Positions 24,892 to 33,444 of a stretch of 64,000 nt of DNA are shown piece after piece (position 1 is the first letter of the stretch; every line of letters starts with the position of its first letter). A model generated the notes under the pieces. The model saw only the letters and a list, made by a program, of their open reading frames with translations, made no database searches and was not told where the DNA came from. This DNA comes from Enterococcus devriesei (GTDB lineage: Bacteria; Bacillota; Bacilli; Lactobacillales; Enterococcaceae), in contig NZ_JXKM01000003.1 of assembly GCF_001885905.1 (NCBI RefSeq), positions 62,001-126,000 on the forward strand. Reading direction: 5' to 3'. Made by a program: the position numbers and the translations under genes.

Positions 24892-25331
24892 TACAAACGA
24901 AAGCCGTGAGCTAATTGCTGCTCCTGTTTTTCTTTAATTACATAAGCTACTTGGGCATCTATTTTTTCTTTCGCATCGGATGATTCGTAACGCTCAATCT
25001 TCCAATCAAGCTCCTTCAAGTTCTCCATTAATTGAACTTGTTGCTGCAACACCGCTTCCTTATGAGCCTGCAACAATTGTTTTCGCTGTTTGATCGTCTT
25101 TGACCCTTCCATACAACATTCGATGTATTCTTTGATGTCATGGATCGGCATTCCAGTATTTTTTAAGCAGCAAATCGTGTGTATCAAATTCAGGTCAGAT
25201 TCAGTGAACTCGCGATAGCCTGATTTATTTTTAGCGACGAAAGGCAGCAGGCCTTTTTTATCGTAATAACGCAGGGTGGAGATGGCTAAATCAAATTTAT
25301 CCGCCACTTCTTTGATTGAATAAGTCGTCAT
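24891..25331 (-). CDS. MerR-family regulator (AdhR-like)
   Basis: A 146-residue MerR protein: winged helix at residues 1-70 (YSIKEVADKFDLAISTLRYYDKKGLLPF) then a dimerisation coiled coil. Two adjacent Cys (ICCLK at about 53-56) and a second pair (IECCMEG) lie where some MerR regulators sense thiol-reactive compounds. AGGAGG precedes the ATG. The divergent short-chain dehydrogenase has a perfect MerR-type promoter, so it is the likely target. The inducer may be an electrophile or aldehyde (inference). Confidence 0.85.
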   Translation of the reverse strand: MTTYSIKEVADKFDLAISTLRYYDKKGLLPFVAKNKSGYREFTESDLNLIHTICCLKNTGMPIHDIKEYIECCMEGSKTIKQRKQLLQAHKEAVLQQQVQLMENLKELDWKIERYESSDAKEKIDAQVAYVIKEKQEQQLAHGFRL

Positions 25332-25356
25332 CTTTTTTCCTCCTGAAACATTCTTC

Positions 25357-25387
25357 TTGCCCTAAACCATGGTTTAGGCTTTATGCT
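25357..25387 (+). promoter_or_regulatory. MerR-type promoter of the SDR gene
   Basis: TTGCCC (25357-25362) and TATGCT (25382-25387) are 19 bases apart, the over-long spacer typical of MerR-activated promoters. An 18-bp perfect palindrome CCTAAACCATGGTTTAGG (25361-25378) lies in the spacer. Confidence 0.8.
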
Positions 25388-25432
25388 AACCATAGTTCAA
25401 AAAGAATAGTTAGTCAAAACGGAGGATTTACT

Positions 25433-26128
25433 ATGAAAACAGCATTAATTACTGGCGCAAATAAAGGGATCGGCTTTGCCCTTGCGAAAGCCTTAGGCAA
25501 AAAAGAATGGCACATCGTCATCGGTGCTCGAAATGAAGAACGGGCAAAAGCCGCTGTTGAAAAACTTCAATCCGAGGGAATCCAACAAGTCGATTCTATT
25601 TTAATCGACCTTAGCGAGTCCGCGACGATCACTCAAGCAATCAACACAGTCAAAACAAATTTTGCAAAACTTGATTTACTAATCAACAACGCTGGGATTC
25701 CTGGCGGACACGGATCAAGCTTGGAAGAAGGCTTAGACGATTTACAAGCGACGATGCAAGTCAATTTCTTCGGTACCTTTCAGTTAACACAAGGTCTACT
25801 GCCGGTATTAGAAAAGAATCATGGCCGGATCGTAAACATCACGATCCCAACTGGTCCAAATCCTTTTTGGAATCCTTTTGCCTACAAAGCGACGAAGGCC
25901 GCGCAAAATGTTATGATGCAGGCGCTTGCCATCGACTTTGACAAGGAAAAGAAGGACTTGGAGATCTTCAGCGTTCACCCAGGTCCAACGACTACCGATT
26001 TAAATGGCAATATGACCGCTGAAGGCTTTCACACTGCAGATGATGTTGCGGGGAAAATTGCGGAGCTTCTCCTAGATGGTACTTCTCATCAAGGAGAATT
26101 TCTTGAAATCTATAGCGAATTAAAATAA
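25433..26128 (+). CDS. Short-chain dehydrogenase/reductase
   Basis: About 231 residues of the classical SDR family, an NAD(P)H-dependent carbonyl or alcohol oxidoreductase. TGANKGIG cofactor motif at residues 7-14, NNAG, and the catalytic YKATK are present; the usual Ser about 13 residues before the Tyr is not obvious (NITIPTGPNPFWNPFAY), so Thr may replace it. CGGAGG lies before the ATG at 25433; the longer open frame from 25316 crosses the promoter and is not used. Activated by the divergent MerR regulator (inference). Substrate unknown; aldehyde detoxification is possible. Confidence 0.85.
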   Translation: MKTALITGANKGIGFALAKALGKKEWHIVIGARNEERAKAAVEKLQSEGIQQVDSILIDLSESATITQAINTVKTNFAKLDLLINNAGIPGGHGSSLEEGLDDLQATMQVNFFGTFQLTQGLLPVLEKNHGRIVNITIPTGPNPFWNPFAYKATKAAQNVMMQALAIDFDKEKKDLEIFSVHPGPTTTDLNGNMTAEGFHTADDVAGKIAELLLDGTSHQGEFLEIYSELK

Positions 26129-26136
26129 AAGCGAGG

Positions 26137-26216
26137 ATGGTGCAGAAGCTACTTCTGCACCACCGTTTATCCGTAAAACGGAGCTAGGGTTATTATTGTC
26201 CCAGCTCCGTTTTTAT
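26137..26216. repeat. Dispersed intergenic repeat, copy A (with terminator)
   Basis: Two hairpins: GGTGCAGAAG/CTTCTGCACC (26139-26161), then arms AAAACGGAGCT and AGCTCCGTTTT (26175-26214) that act as a bidirectional terminator. The segment GAAGCTACTTCTG..CACCGTTTA..CG is shared with copies at 37239-37320 (reverse) and 48853-48972. Confidence 0.8.
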
Positions 26217-27085
26217 TTGAGATAACGTGTATACAAATAGGTCAGCCAGTCAGAATCGTTGCGGCGATTGTCAAAAGCTAGATAGCCTTTGTATTTGTAA
26301 ATGTACTCGTTTTTCCAGCCACCGCTTTTCCTGCGTTTTTCCAACAGTAACGCTGCCAGTGCTTGTGTCTGCTTATGTTCTCTTAGCTGACCTTTTTCCG
26401 CGATGTAAACAAGATCGGTGAAGGAAAGAGCATAGCTTTGCGGAAACATACTTTCCGTGATATGAGCACTGATTGGTTTTTGATTGGAGAGCCGACGAAA
26501 TAATTGATGCCGCAACATATAATCCAGACCTACTTGAATCAAATGCTTCACCTGCTGGTCATCTGCAGTGACAATTTCTTGATAAGTCAATAATGCTCGA
26601 ACCGTTTTTCCGATACCGATATAACAAGGCGTCGCTTTCATACAGCCGCCATATTTACAGATGCCTTTATGAGCCCAGCTCGTTGTTTGCTCACGTTCGA
26701 AGACTTGATACTGTTTGATCCATTGCAGCGCGTTTTGAGCCTCTGGGGTATTGCCTAGTCCTAAACGACAGTAGGCTTCCAATAACAGCGCATTGTAGCA
26801 AGGAACGATTTCTTCTAACTTGCCGGTATAAGAAAACCCCTCTGACGTAGCAACGTGTTGATTCACAAAAGTGATTAGCTCTTGGGTTTGCGGTAGCTGC
26901 TCGGCATAAGGAATCTCAGCCAATCCGATCAACGCAAAAATTTTCCCCAACGTCGTTAAGTTGGTTAGCTGCGTATATTTCGCGACGATCTCTGATTCTT
27001 TGAGCCATTCTATTGGCTGTTCGATCTTCTCATTATTGTCGTATTTGATTCTCAAACGTAAGGCTGAATCCATCGCTTCCCTCAT
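26213..27085 (-). CDS. Uncharacterised helical protein coupled to a MerR gene
   Basis: A 290-residue protein I do not recognise. It is predicted to be helical, with repeated segments (GFSYTGKLEEIVPCYNALLLEAYCRLG; SWAHKGICKYGGCMKATPCYIGIGKTVRALL, each broken by variation) that recall alpha/alpha-toroid proteins. A cluster of four Cys in the middle could bind metal. No signal peptide or membrane helix. Its ATG overlaps the stop of the upstream MerR gene as ATGA, so the two are translationally coupled. Function unknown; the toroid suggestion is a guess from pattern only. Confidence 0.6.
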   Translation of the reverse strand: MREAMDSALRLRIKYDNNEKIEQPIEWLKESEIVAKYTQLTNLTTLGKIFALIGLAEIPYAEQLPQTQELITFVNQHVATSEGFSYTGKLEEIVPCYNALLLEAYCRLGLGNTPEAQNALQWIKQYQVFEREQTTSWAHKGICKYGGCMKATPCYIGIGKTVRALLTYQEIVTADDQQVKHLIQVGLDYMLRHQLFRRLSNQKPISAHITESMFPQSYALSFTDLVYIAEKGQLREHKQTQALAALLLEKRRKSGGWKNEYIYKYKGYLAFDNRRNDSDWLTYLYTRYLK

Positions 27086-27876
27086 CTTTCTTTGACTGGT
27101 AAATAGATCACTACTTCGTTTTCATCTGCTGGCGTGACACTGGGGTCAGTGAGATAGACTTCGAAAAAGGGATCGACTACTTCATACTGATGCTCATCTA
27201 CCCATTTTCCTAGCTGGGCATAAGCGGCCGGCAGTTTCTGATAATTTCCTTTGAAATGATAGCTTACGCAGCCTTGGGCGATCAATTGACGCGTAGCCAA
27301 GTTTTTCTCTAAAATCGGGATCGCGACTTCCACGTCGTAATGATCCGGGGTGTACTCCATACTATGATAAATCGTGATTGGCGCATAAACCGTCGTTGCC
27401 TGCTTGAGCTCCACTAAAGCCACCACTTCCTGCAATAATTGACTAAAGTCTTTGACGTTAATGGTCTTTCTAATAGAAATAATCTGCCATGAAACAGACT
27501 CATGATAAGTAATCTTCTCCGTCTCTTGATTAAAAAGAAAATTCCCTCCGGCTGCCAAAGTGGCGAGGTCTCCTTCAAGCGCGGCTTGGAGATCATGATA
27601 GTCTACGATTTTCTGCTGGATCTCTCCTGCTTTTTCAAGTAAACGATCATGGAGATACAGCTCATCGGTCAATGCTAAACGAATTTCCGCCAGCCGAAAC
27701 TCGTACTGTTTTAATTTTTGAATTTTTAGCGCGGTAATTAACTGCTCGCTGGAATAATAACGATAGCCGTTTTCCTGATTGACTTCTTGGGGCTTTAAGA
27801 GATCGATCTCATCGTAATAGCGCAGCGTCTTGGGAGAAATATGACTGACTCGTGAAAATTGACTAATGCTTAACAT
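27082..27876 (-). CDS. MerR-family regulator with GyrI-like ligand domain
   Basis: 264 residues: MerR winged helix (ISQFSRVSHISPKTLRYYDEIDLL), a coiled coil to about residue 105, and a C-terminal GyrI/BmrR-like effector-binding domain (about 125-264) ending in DENEVVIYLPVK. This build is typical of multidrug-binding regulators such as BltR. GGAGGG precedes the ATG. The next gene is coupled to it and is the only partner in the operon, so that protein may be involved in the response to the sensed compound. Confidence 0.85.
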   Translation of the reverse strand: MLSISQFSRVSHISPKTLRYYDEIDLLKPQEVNQENGYRYYSSEQLITALKIQKLKQYEFRLAEIRLALTDELYLHDRLLEKAGEIQQKIVDYHDLQAALEGDLATLAAGGNFLFNQETEKITYHESVSWQIISIRKTINVKDFSQLLQEVVALVELKQATTVYAPITIYHSMEYTPDHYDVEVAIPILEKNLATRQLIAQGCVSYHFKGNYQKLPAAYAQLGKWVDEHQYEVVDPFFEVYLTDPSVTPADENEVVIYLPVKER

Positions 27877-27966
27877 CGGCAGCCCTCCATTTCTGTTCTC
27901 TCTTTGGTAGTTTACAGCTTCCCGTTAATGGAAGGTCAAGTGTTAACTTTTGTAGTCCTGTAGCCT

Positions 27967-28659
27967 TTACTCAGCCAACGCACGTTGGACGGCTTTACGC
28001 GAATGAATCTCGGTCGTGTCGAAGACTGGAATCGCTACGTCCCTTTGTTGGATCAATAAGCCAATCTCGGTACAGCCTAAAATCACGCCTTCTGCTCCAG
28101 CTTCAATAGCCTTAGCGATCACATTCAGAAAGGCTTCCTTTGATTTCGTCAAAATTTTTCCCTGACACAATTCAGCAAAAATAATTTGATTGACGAGCTC
28201 GATGTCTGATTCACTTGGAATCCAGACGTTGATCCCACTATCGATGATTTTTTGTTTATAAAACGTCTGGGTCATCGTGTATTTTGTTCCTAACAGAGCG
28301 ACCTTCGTGAGCTTTTGTTCTTTCAACTCCTCGATCGTCGCCTCGGCGATATGTAAAATGGGAATGGTCAAGTGCTCAGCGATTTGCGGGGCGACCTTAT
28401 GCATCGTGTTGGTGCAAATCACTAAGAAATCAGCTCCCGCTTGTTCTAAACGCTGCGCTTCCTGGCCTAAAAGTTCGCCGCTTTTTTCCCACTGATCATT
28501 AAGCTGCTGTTTTTCAATCACCTCAAAATCGACACTGGCGAGCTTGATTTTTGCCGAATGCAGTCCGCCTAACTGCTGATTCACCAGCTGATTGATGCGG
28601 GTGTAATAGGTCACCGTACTTTCCCAACTCATGCCGCCAAGCAATCCAATCGTTTTCAT
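27967..28659 (-). CDS. Aspartate/glutamate racemase family protein
   Basis: About 230 residues. The catalytic cysteine pair is Cys82 (ICTNTMH) and Cys196 (ILGCTEIG), as in PLP-independent aspartate racemases of the Asp/Glu/hydantoin racemase family; the N-terminal GLLGGMSWEST is characteristic. GAGGAGG 7 bases before the ATG at 28659 overrides the longer frame. Enterococci link peptidoglycan with D-Asx or L-Ala, so D-aspartate supply is one possible role, not proven. Divergent from an Rgg-like gene. Confidence 0.85.
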   Translation of the reverse strand: MKTIGLLGGMSWESTVTYYTRINQLVNQQLGGLHSAKIKLASVDFEVIEKQQLNDQWEKSGELLGQEAQRLEQAGADFLVICTNTMHKVAPQIAEHLTIPILHIAEATIEELKEQKLTKVALLGTKYTMTQTFYKQKIIDSGINVWIPSESDIELVNQIIFAELCQGKILTKSKEAFLNVIAKAIEAGAEGVILGCTEIGLLIQQRDVAIPVFDTTEIHSRKAVQRALAE

Positions 28660-28783
28660 GGATGCGCCTCCTCTATTTTTAGTCACGTTAATTATAGCAA
28701 GAAAGCTGGGATAACTCGACAGTTCTTATGTTGGCTCAGCCTTATTCAAATATGCTATGCTACTAAAAAAGGCAGGTGATAAG

Positions 28784-29631
28784 ATGTATCATGGAGAAGT
28801 CGTTCGAAAAATCCGAATCAATAAAGGACTCACACAAAAAGAGGTCTATTCAGGGATCGTCTCGAAGTCGTATGCGATTGAATTTGAAAAAGGCAATCAC
28901 AGTATTTCGGCTACCTTGCTTCTTGATATTCTGGAGCGAATCTCAATTGATATGGATGAATTTCTTTATATTAGTCAAGACTATCGTTTACCGGAACAGG
29001 CGGACTATATTTTTCGCTACTCAAAATATAGCAACGATCATGACTTACCAGCATTGAAACAATTACTGGTCGAGCTTCAATCTTATCACGGAAAAATTGC
29101 TGAAGTCCGAATCGCTGAAGTTCGCTCACGGATTCGAATCATTGAAGCCGTGCAAAAAACAGGGAAATACACTCCACTGTCGTGCTAGCGGAAGATAAAG
29201 CGACAATCATTCACTATTTGACCAATCTGCAAACGTGGACGCTGCAGGAGATACAATTGTTCGCCAATACCTTAGAATTTATTGACGCTGAAAAACAACT
29301 GATTTTCTTTAAGCAGTTATCAAAATCCTTAGAGCTTTATCTGGAGTATGATCGGGGCCGGGAAATTTTTTGTAGTCTGCTGGTTAATTTGATTCGCGAG
29401 ACACTAGATGAGAATCTGCTGGACTATGCTGACGTCTTAATCGAACAATTATTTTTGCTTACAACAGACTACAAAGAACTTTTCCAACGACTCTGCGCTA
29501 AATTTTTCAAAGGAATCTTAAAAATGAAACGCGGTGATCCTGCTGGTTGGAAAGAAGCTCAACGCGTTCTGTCTATCCTTTACGAATTGGACCATCTAAC
29601 TTTAGCCAAAGAACTAGAATCGCTACTTTAA
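28784..29631 (+). pseudogene. Rgg/MutR-like regulator split by a frameshift
   Basis: Two overlapping frames together have the size (about 280 residues) and layout of an Rgg-type regulator: an XRE helix-turn-helix at the N terminus (IRINKGLTQKEVYSGIVSKSYAIEFEKG) and a helical TPR-like C-terminal domain. The first frame stops at 29186-29188 after KTGKYTPLSC; the second, shifted by -1, opens at 29182 (VLAEDKATIIHYL) and runs to 29631. No slippery heptamer is evident at the junction, so a mutation or sequencing error is more likely than programmed shifting. The start is the ATG at 28784 after AGGTGA. The N-terminal part alone might still bind DNA. Confidence 0.7.
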
Positions 29632-29632
29632 A

Positions 29633-29659
29633 CCGTTTCTTAATTGAAACGGCTTTTTT
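29633..29659 (+). terminator. Intrinsic terminator after the Rgg-like gene
   Basis: CCGTTTC (29633-29639) pairs with GAAACGG (29646-29652), followed by six T's. Confidence 0.85.
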
Positions 29660-29752
29660 GGTCCTGTATTCAAGACCAAAGCAAATAATTAATTTCAATT
29701 ATGATAAAACTATTCCTATCGACAAAGTAATCACGAATGGAAAGGAATTTTT

Positions 29753-30475
29753 ATGGAACAGCCACTTAAAAAAAGGCTCTACTCGGCAGCCTTTATCACT
29801 TTACTTTTTTCTGTCCATCCATTGACAGTAAATGGAGCAACACAAGAATATTTGATTGATGGAGCAGTTTACCGCGCTGACCAAACCAGTACTGAGAGTT
29901 TATTAACCTTGCATGGCGACCAAGGAGAGAATTTCGTCCTCCATCGCGACGGCTCTGATTGGTACACAGATACGGGTAAAGTCCAGCTAGTTCCTTATAT
30001 TCCTGAAACTACCGTGGAAAAAGTGGAAGCTGAATCATCTTCGACAGAAAATAGTGAATCAACCACGGTTTCCAGTCAAATAGAAACGACAATTGAGCCT
30101 GCTACTGCTTCAAGTGTGGAAAAGCAAAGCACGCCAGAAATTTCTGCTACACTTTTGGTTCCGCCAGTCACAATAGAAAAAGCTCCTCAACCTTAGGAAA
30201 CAGTTATTTCTAGTGAGGCGACTACCAGCGTATCCGATACAGGTAACATAAACACAACACCAGTCAGCTCAGAAGCAACGGTTCCTTCCACTGAGAATAT
30301 TTCTACAGTTGCTTCAGTTGTTCCCGTCAGCCACGTCTTTCATCCTGAGAACCGTAGTCTTCCCAAAACAGGTAGCGATCAACGATCCGGAAATTATTTT
30401 ACCTTCGCTGGCTTCGGACTGTTAATAAGCCTCTTCAGCTGGTTATGGTTCGTATCAAAAAAACAAAAAATTTAA
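29753..30475 (+). pseudogene. LPXTG surface protein gene interrupted by an in-frame TAG
   Basis: The first 147 codons encode a signal peptide (LYSAAFITLLFSVHPLTVNGA), a small globular part and a Ser/Thr/Glu-rich stalk, then a TAG at 30194-30196. The same frame continues for 92 codons with more Ser/Thr-rich stalk, LPKTG at about 55-59 of that segment, a hydrophobic helix and a KKQKI tail, ending with TAA at 30473. One base change would restore a 240-residue wall-anchored protein. As it stands the product lacks its sorting signal and would be secreted, unless the TAG is read through. AAAGGA precedes the ATG. Confidence 0.88.
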
Positions 30476-30499
30476 TCCACTCATTTAGGAGGAAATAAT

Positions 30500-31150
30500 T
30501 TGACCCATAAACAATTTGATACATCTTATAAGATGATTTTATTTGCCACTTTCATCATGCTGCTTGGTTTCTACTTAGTCAGCCATATTGAAAGCCTCAT
30601 CCCGATTCCCAATCTAGGTTATTTTTCCTTAGTACTCTTCGGAAGTATCGCCTACTGGCTCGTTTTTGGTTCCATGGGCTATCAAAAGCTTTTTCAACGA
30701 CCCATCCATTTTGGGAAAAACTTTTTTAAATATTTTTTATTAGCCAATCTCTTCGCACTTTTTTTGGGCGGCTTAATTACCTATCTAACTCATCTTCATA
30801 AAGCCAATCCGGCGGACAATAATCCGCTTTGGTTCTTCTTTTTGATCATGCCCTTCGCCTTGATTGGAGAAGAGATATTCAGTATTTATTTCTATAATCT
30901 ATTTAAACTAAAGCTTTCTCCCCTTGTGGCAAATTTATTCGTCTGTATCTTATTTGGCTTGATTCACTATTGGACGTATTTCAACGGTTCCGTGATCCTA
31001 ACGATCATTCAAGTCATTGCCGTCCAAGGTTCTGCACGTTTTTGGTTCAACCAAAGCTATGAAAAATCCGGCTCACTGCTGACCAGCTTTGCGATTCATT
31101 ATGTTTATGATTTTATTGGTTTCATGCTGGTTCTCTTCATCCATCGATGA
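30500..31150 (+). CDS. CPBP-family intramembrane protein
   Basis: 216 residues with six or seven hydrophobic helices. The CPBP (CAAX protease/bacteriocin-processing) motifs are present: EE in IGEEIFSIYFYN, His in FGLIHYWTYF, and His in FAIHYVYDF. The first motif lacks the usual Arg. AGGAGG lies 7 bases before a TTG start at 30500. Such proteins act as intramembrane proteases or bacteriocin self-immunity factors. It follows the broken LPXTG gene by 24 bases and may have been co-transcribed with it. No bacteriocin gene is visible nearby. Confidence 0.75.
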   Translation: MTHKQFDTSYKMILFATFIMLLGFYLVSHIESLIPIPNLGYFSLVLFGSIAYWLVFGSMGYQKLFQRPIHFGKNFFKYFLLANLFALFLGGLITYLTHLHKANPADNNPLWFFFLIMPFALIGEEIFSIYFYNLFKLKLSPLVANLFVCILFGLIHYWTYFNGSVILTIIQVIAVQGSARFWFNQSYEKSGSLLTSFAIHYVYDFIGFMLVLFIHR

Positions 31151-31178
31151 ATTTCTCCAGTAACTAATAATCCAATCA

Positions 31179-31218
31179 AAAATGGAGAGAAGACAAAAAT
31201 TTGTCCTCTCTCCATTTT
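31179..31218. terminator. Bidirectional intrinsic terminator
   Basis: Nineteen-base arms (31179-31197 and 31200-31218) with one mismatch. It ends both the CPBP gene and the convergent lipoprotein gene. Confidence 0.85.
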
Positions 31219-31219
31219 A

Positions 31220-32332
31220 TTAAGTTGCCATAGTGGTCTTTGAATTCAATGCTTCTTCCAACTGCTGGTATTGTTCCTCGGTCAAGTAGGGCTTATACGC
31301 GCGTTTGACCTGCTCTGCTGACTCCGGTGTGATCTGTCCATTGCTACTATTGATGTCTGCTAAAATATCAGCGAATTCCTCTTGGGAAACCTGGCCTTGC
31401 TGCTGTCCTGCCGACATCTTTTCAGTGAATTCTTCCACTGAAATCGTGTCACCTTTTTTTGGCAATTCGATTTTTTGCTTCGAATATTTTGTGTCATTTT
31501 TAATCGTCAGCTTCAGTGACAGAGTCGCCTCAGCATTTTTCGCATCGGCCTGCATAGTGGTTGTTTGGGAGTGCTTTTGGGTATTTAACGTCGTTGTTTG
31601 TTTATAGCTTGATAATTGATCTAGTTGCTTTTCAGCATCTTTGATGGATGCTTGTTCTTTCTTACTGCCGTTTTCCTTCACGTAGTCGAAAAAGCCTTGA
31701 AGGTCTTTTTTTGTGAAGGTTCGTTGGATCGTATCCCCTTCTTGCTTAAAGGAATCAGTATCTAACGTAGCGAGATAATCAGCAAAGTACTTCGAGTTGA
31801 AGCTGGCCGTAATATCACTCGTCTGCTTTTTTCCAGTAGTATTTTTTTCAAGATCTTCATTGGTTAAATGGATATATTTCCCCTTGAACTGTTCAAACTC
31901 TTTGGCGTCGATCGGCATCTCGGCATTGAATTCTTTCGCGATCTCTAACGCCTTCGACATAAATTCTGTACTTAAATAAACGGACGGATCGTTTTCTTTC
32001 ATATCAAAATACAGATTCAAGGGGACCGTTTGTCCTAACGCCGCAATATTCATATTGATCTTAGCCAATTTTGCTTCTGTGTCCTTTTGATAATCCCCAG
32101 TAATTTTAGTGCCGCTGACCATTTTTGCGATCATCTCCATCGATGCCCGCGTGGGTGCATCTTGATCATTACCTTTGATCGCTAGCTCGTCAACTACGAC
32201 AGAATAGTTCCCTGCATTCATTTCATTTTGCTTTGCAAGTTCTGCCGAAAATTCCTTTTGATTTTCTTTTTTACAACCCGTAAAAAAAAGCAGCGCTAGC
32301 GCCATAATTATTATCACTTTAAGTTTTTTCAT
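31220..32332 (-). CDS. Lipoprotein of unknown function
   Basis: About 370 residues. A signal peptide ending in the lipobox FTGC (MKKLKVIIIMALALLFFTGC) marks it as a lipoprotein anchored outside the membrane. The mature part is Lys/Gln-rich, has no recognised domain, and alternates predicted strands and helices (residues 30-370). GAGGAG lies 6 bases before the ATG at 32332; the longer open frame to 32677 crosses the divergent promoter and is not used. It could be a substrate-binding or stress-related lipoprotein; nothing in its surroundings points to a ligand. Confidence 0.8.
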   Translation of the reverse strand: MKKLKVIIIMALALLFFTGCKKENQKEFSAELAKQNEMNAGNYSVVVDELAIKGNDQDAPTRASMEMIAKMVSGTKITGDYQKDTEAKLAKINMNIAALGQTVPLNLYFDMKENDPSVYLSTEFMSKALEIAKEFNAEMPIDAKEFEQFKGKYIHLTNEDLEKNTTGKKQTSDITASFNSKYFADYLATLDTDSFKQEGDTIQRTFTKKDLQGFFDYVKENGSKKEQASIKDAEKQLDQLSSYKQTTTLNTQKHSQTTTMQADAKNAEATLSLKLTIKNDTKYSKQKIELPKKGDTISVEEFTEKMSAGQQQGQVSQEEFADILADINSSNGQITPESAEQVKRAYKPYLTEEQYQQLEEALNSKTTMAT

Positions 32333-32535
32333 TTTTCTCTCCTCAATATAAGCTTTAAGGTAAAAACGTTTTCTTTCATCATATAGGTATTCCTGTTTAG
32401 ACACAAACCATTTAGCAAACAATATCTCTTTTTTGATAAAATTTATGGATTTATAAAAGACCCTAAACGAAGGTCTGCGGTATGCTATGATATTTTTATA
32501 GAGAACCTTCACGTCATGAAATGAGGAAAGCTGAT

Positions 32536-33348
32536 ATGGGACAGCGTTGCTATTTAACAACCGATACGATTCAAATTTTCGAATCAACCAATCACTTGCC
32601 GACCTTTTGGCTGTTAGGCTTAGGAGAGGAACAGCTACAAGCTTTGGCACAGCAATTGGAAACCTACGAGCTTGCAAAGAAGCTTTCTCAACCAGAGCTT
32701 GTTCGCAGATTGGAAGAAAAACAATTTGGTGTGATCAAAACGAAAATGAACGATTTTCAAAATAATCTCGTTGATCGAGAAGAATACATTTCGACCCTTT
32801 ATCCCGAACTCCTTGATCTTTATGAAGATTTCCAACGAGTGATTATGGAAGAAAGCACGCATGCTCCGACAATCGAACTTATCTATTTAGATTATCTGTT
32901 CTTTTTTGAAAACAGCGCCGAGTTACTGACTGAGCTTGAAGAATTATTTTCAGCGATCACTTACAGCGAAGAAACCGCTTGGATCGACGCGCAAGATATT
33001 CTTGGTACAACGATTGGAAGTGATCGCTTTTCTAATCATCAGGGAGAACTGCTTCACGATCATTACGAACCGGCTCAAATTAATCGGCCTAGCGCCAAAA
33101 CTCATCCCGCTTCAGCAGATCCACAGTTGCCGAAAAGACAGCTTCTGTCCCAATGTATCAAAAGCAGTCTCTTGTTGATTCTTTCGCTGGTTCTTACCTT
33201 AGGAAGCATCTTCATGATCCGCTACCCCATCCCTCGACCTGCCGGTATCACAGGCATACTTTTATTCGGCCTAGGAACCATCATCTTTAGCGAGCAATTA
33301 AGAAGTGATCTATTGCTTTTGAAAAAAACAAAAAAATTAAATGATTAA
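32536..33348 (+). CDS. Uncharacterised protein with two C-terminal membrane helices
   Basis: About 270 residues, not recognised. The first 190 residues are soluble, acidic and mostly helical, with QLQALAQQLETYELAKKL and ELLTELEELFSAI as amphipathic stretches. Two hydrophobic helices follow (about 205-225 and 235-255) with a short basic tail, so the bulk is probably cytoplasmic and membrane-tethered. GAGGAA before the ATG at 32536 is preferred over the ATG at 32521, which lies in the ribosome site. Divergent from the lipoprotein gene. No function proposed. Confidence 0.6.
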   Translation: MGQRCYLTTDTIQIFESTNHLPTFWLLGLGEEQLQALAQQLETYELAKKLSQPELVRRLEEKQFGVIKTKMNDFQNNLVDREEYISTLYPELLDLYEDFQRVIMEESTHAPTIELIYLDYLFFFENSAELLTELEELFSAITYSEETAWIDAQDILGTTIGSDRFSNHQGELLHDHYEPAQINRPSAKTHPASADPQLPKRQLLSQCIKSSLLLILSLVLTLGSIFMIRYPIPRPAGITGILLFGLGTIIFSEQLRSDLLLLKKTKKLND

Positions 33349-33392
33349 AAACTCCAAGTCTTCTGATCGTAGCAAGGCTCGGAGTTTTATTT
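33346..33392 (+). terminator. Probable terminator
   Basis: AAAACTCC and GGAGTTTT arms enclose a 25-base loop and are followed by a short T-rich stretch. Moderate strength. Confidence 0.6.
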
Positions 33393-33444
33393 TGTCTGAT
33401 TACTCACGTAAAATTGGCTGACTGTTTGCGTGGATGTTTGACCA

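Noticed and set aside
29170-29190. Programmed frameshift in the Rgg-like gene
   Set aside because: No slippery heptamer or stimulating hairpin is visible; mutation or error is simpler.
32357-32372. AAAAACGTTTTCT near the lipoprotein promoter resembling cre
   Set aside because: It lacks the conserved outer G and A of cre and sits in an AT-rich stretch; too weak to call.
31220-32677. A 485-residue protein from the longest open frame
   Set aside because: The signal peptide and ribosome site show that translation starts at 32332; the extra 115 residues cross a promoter.
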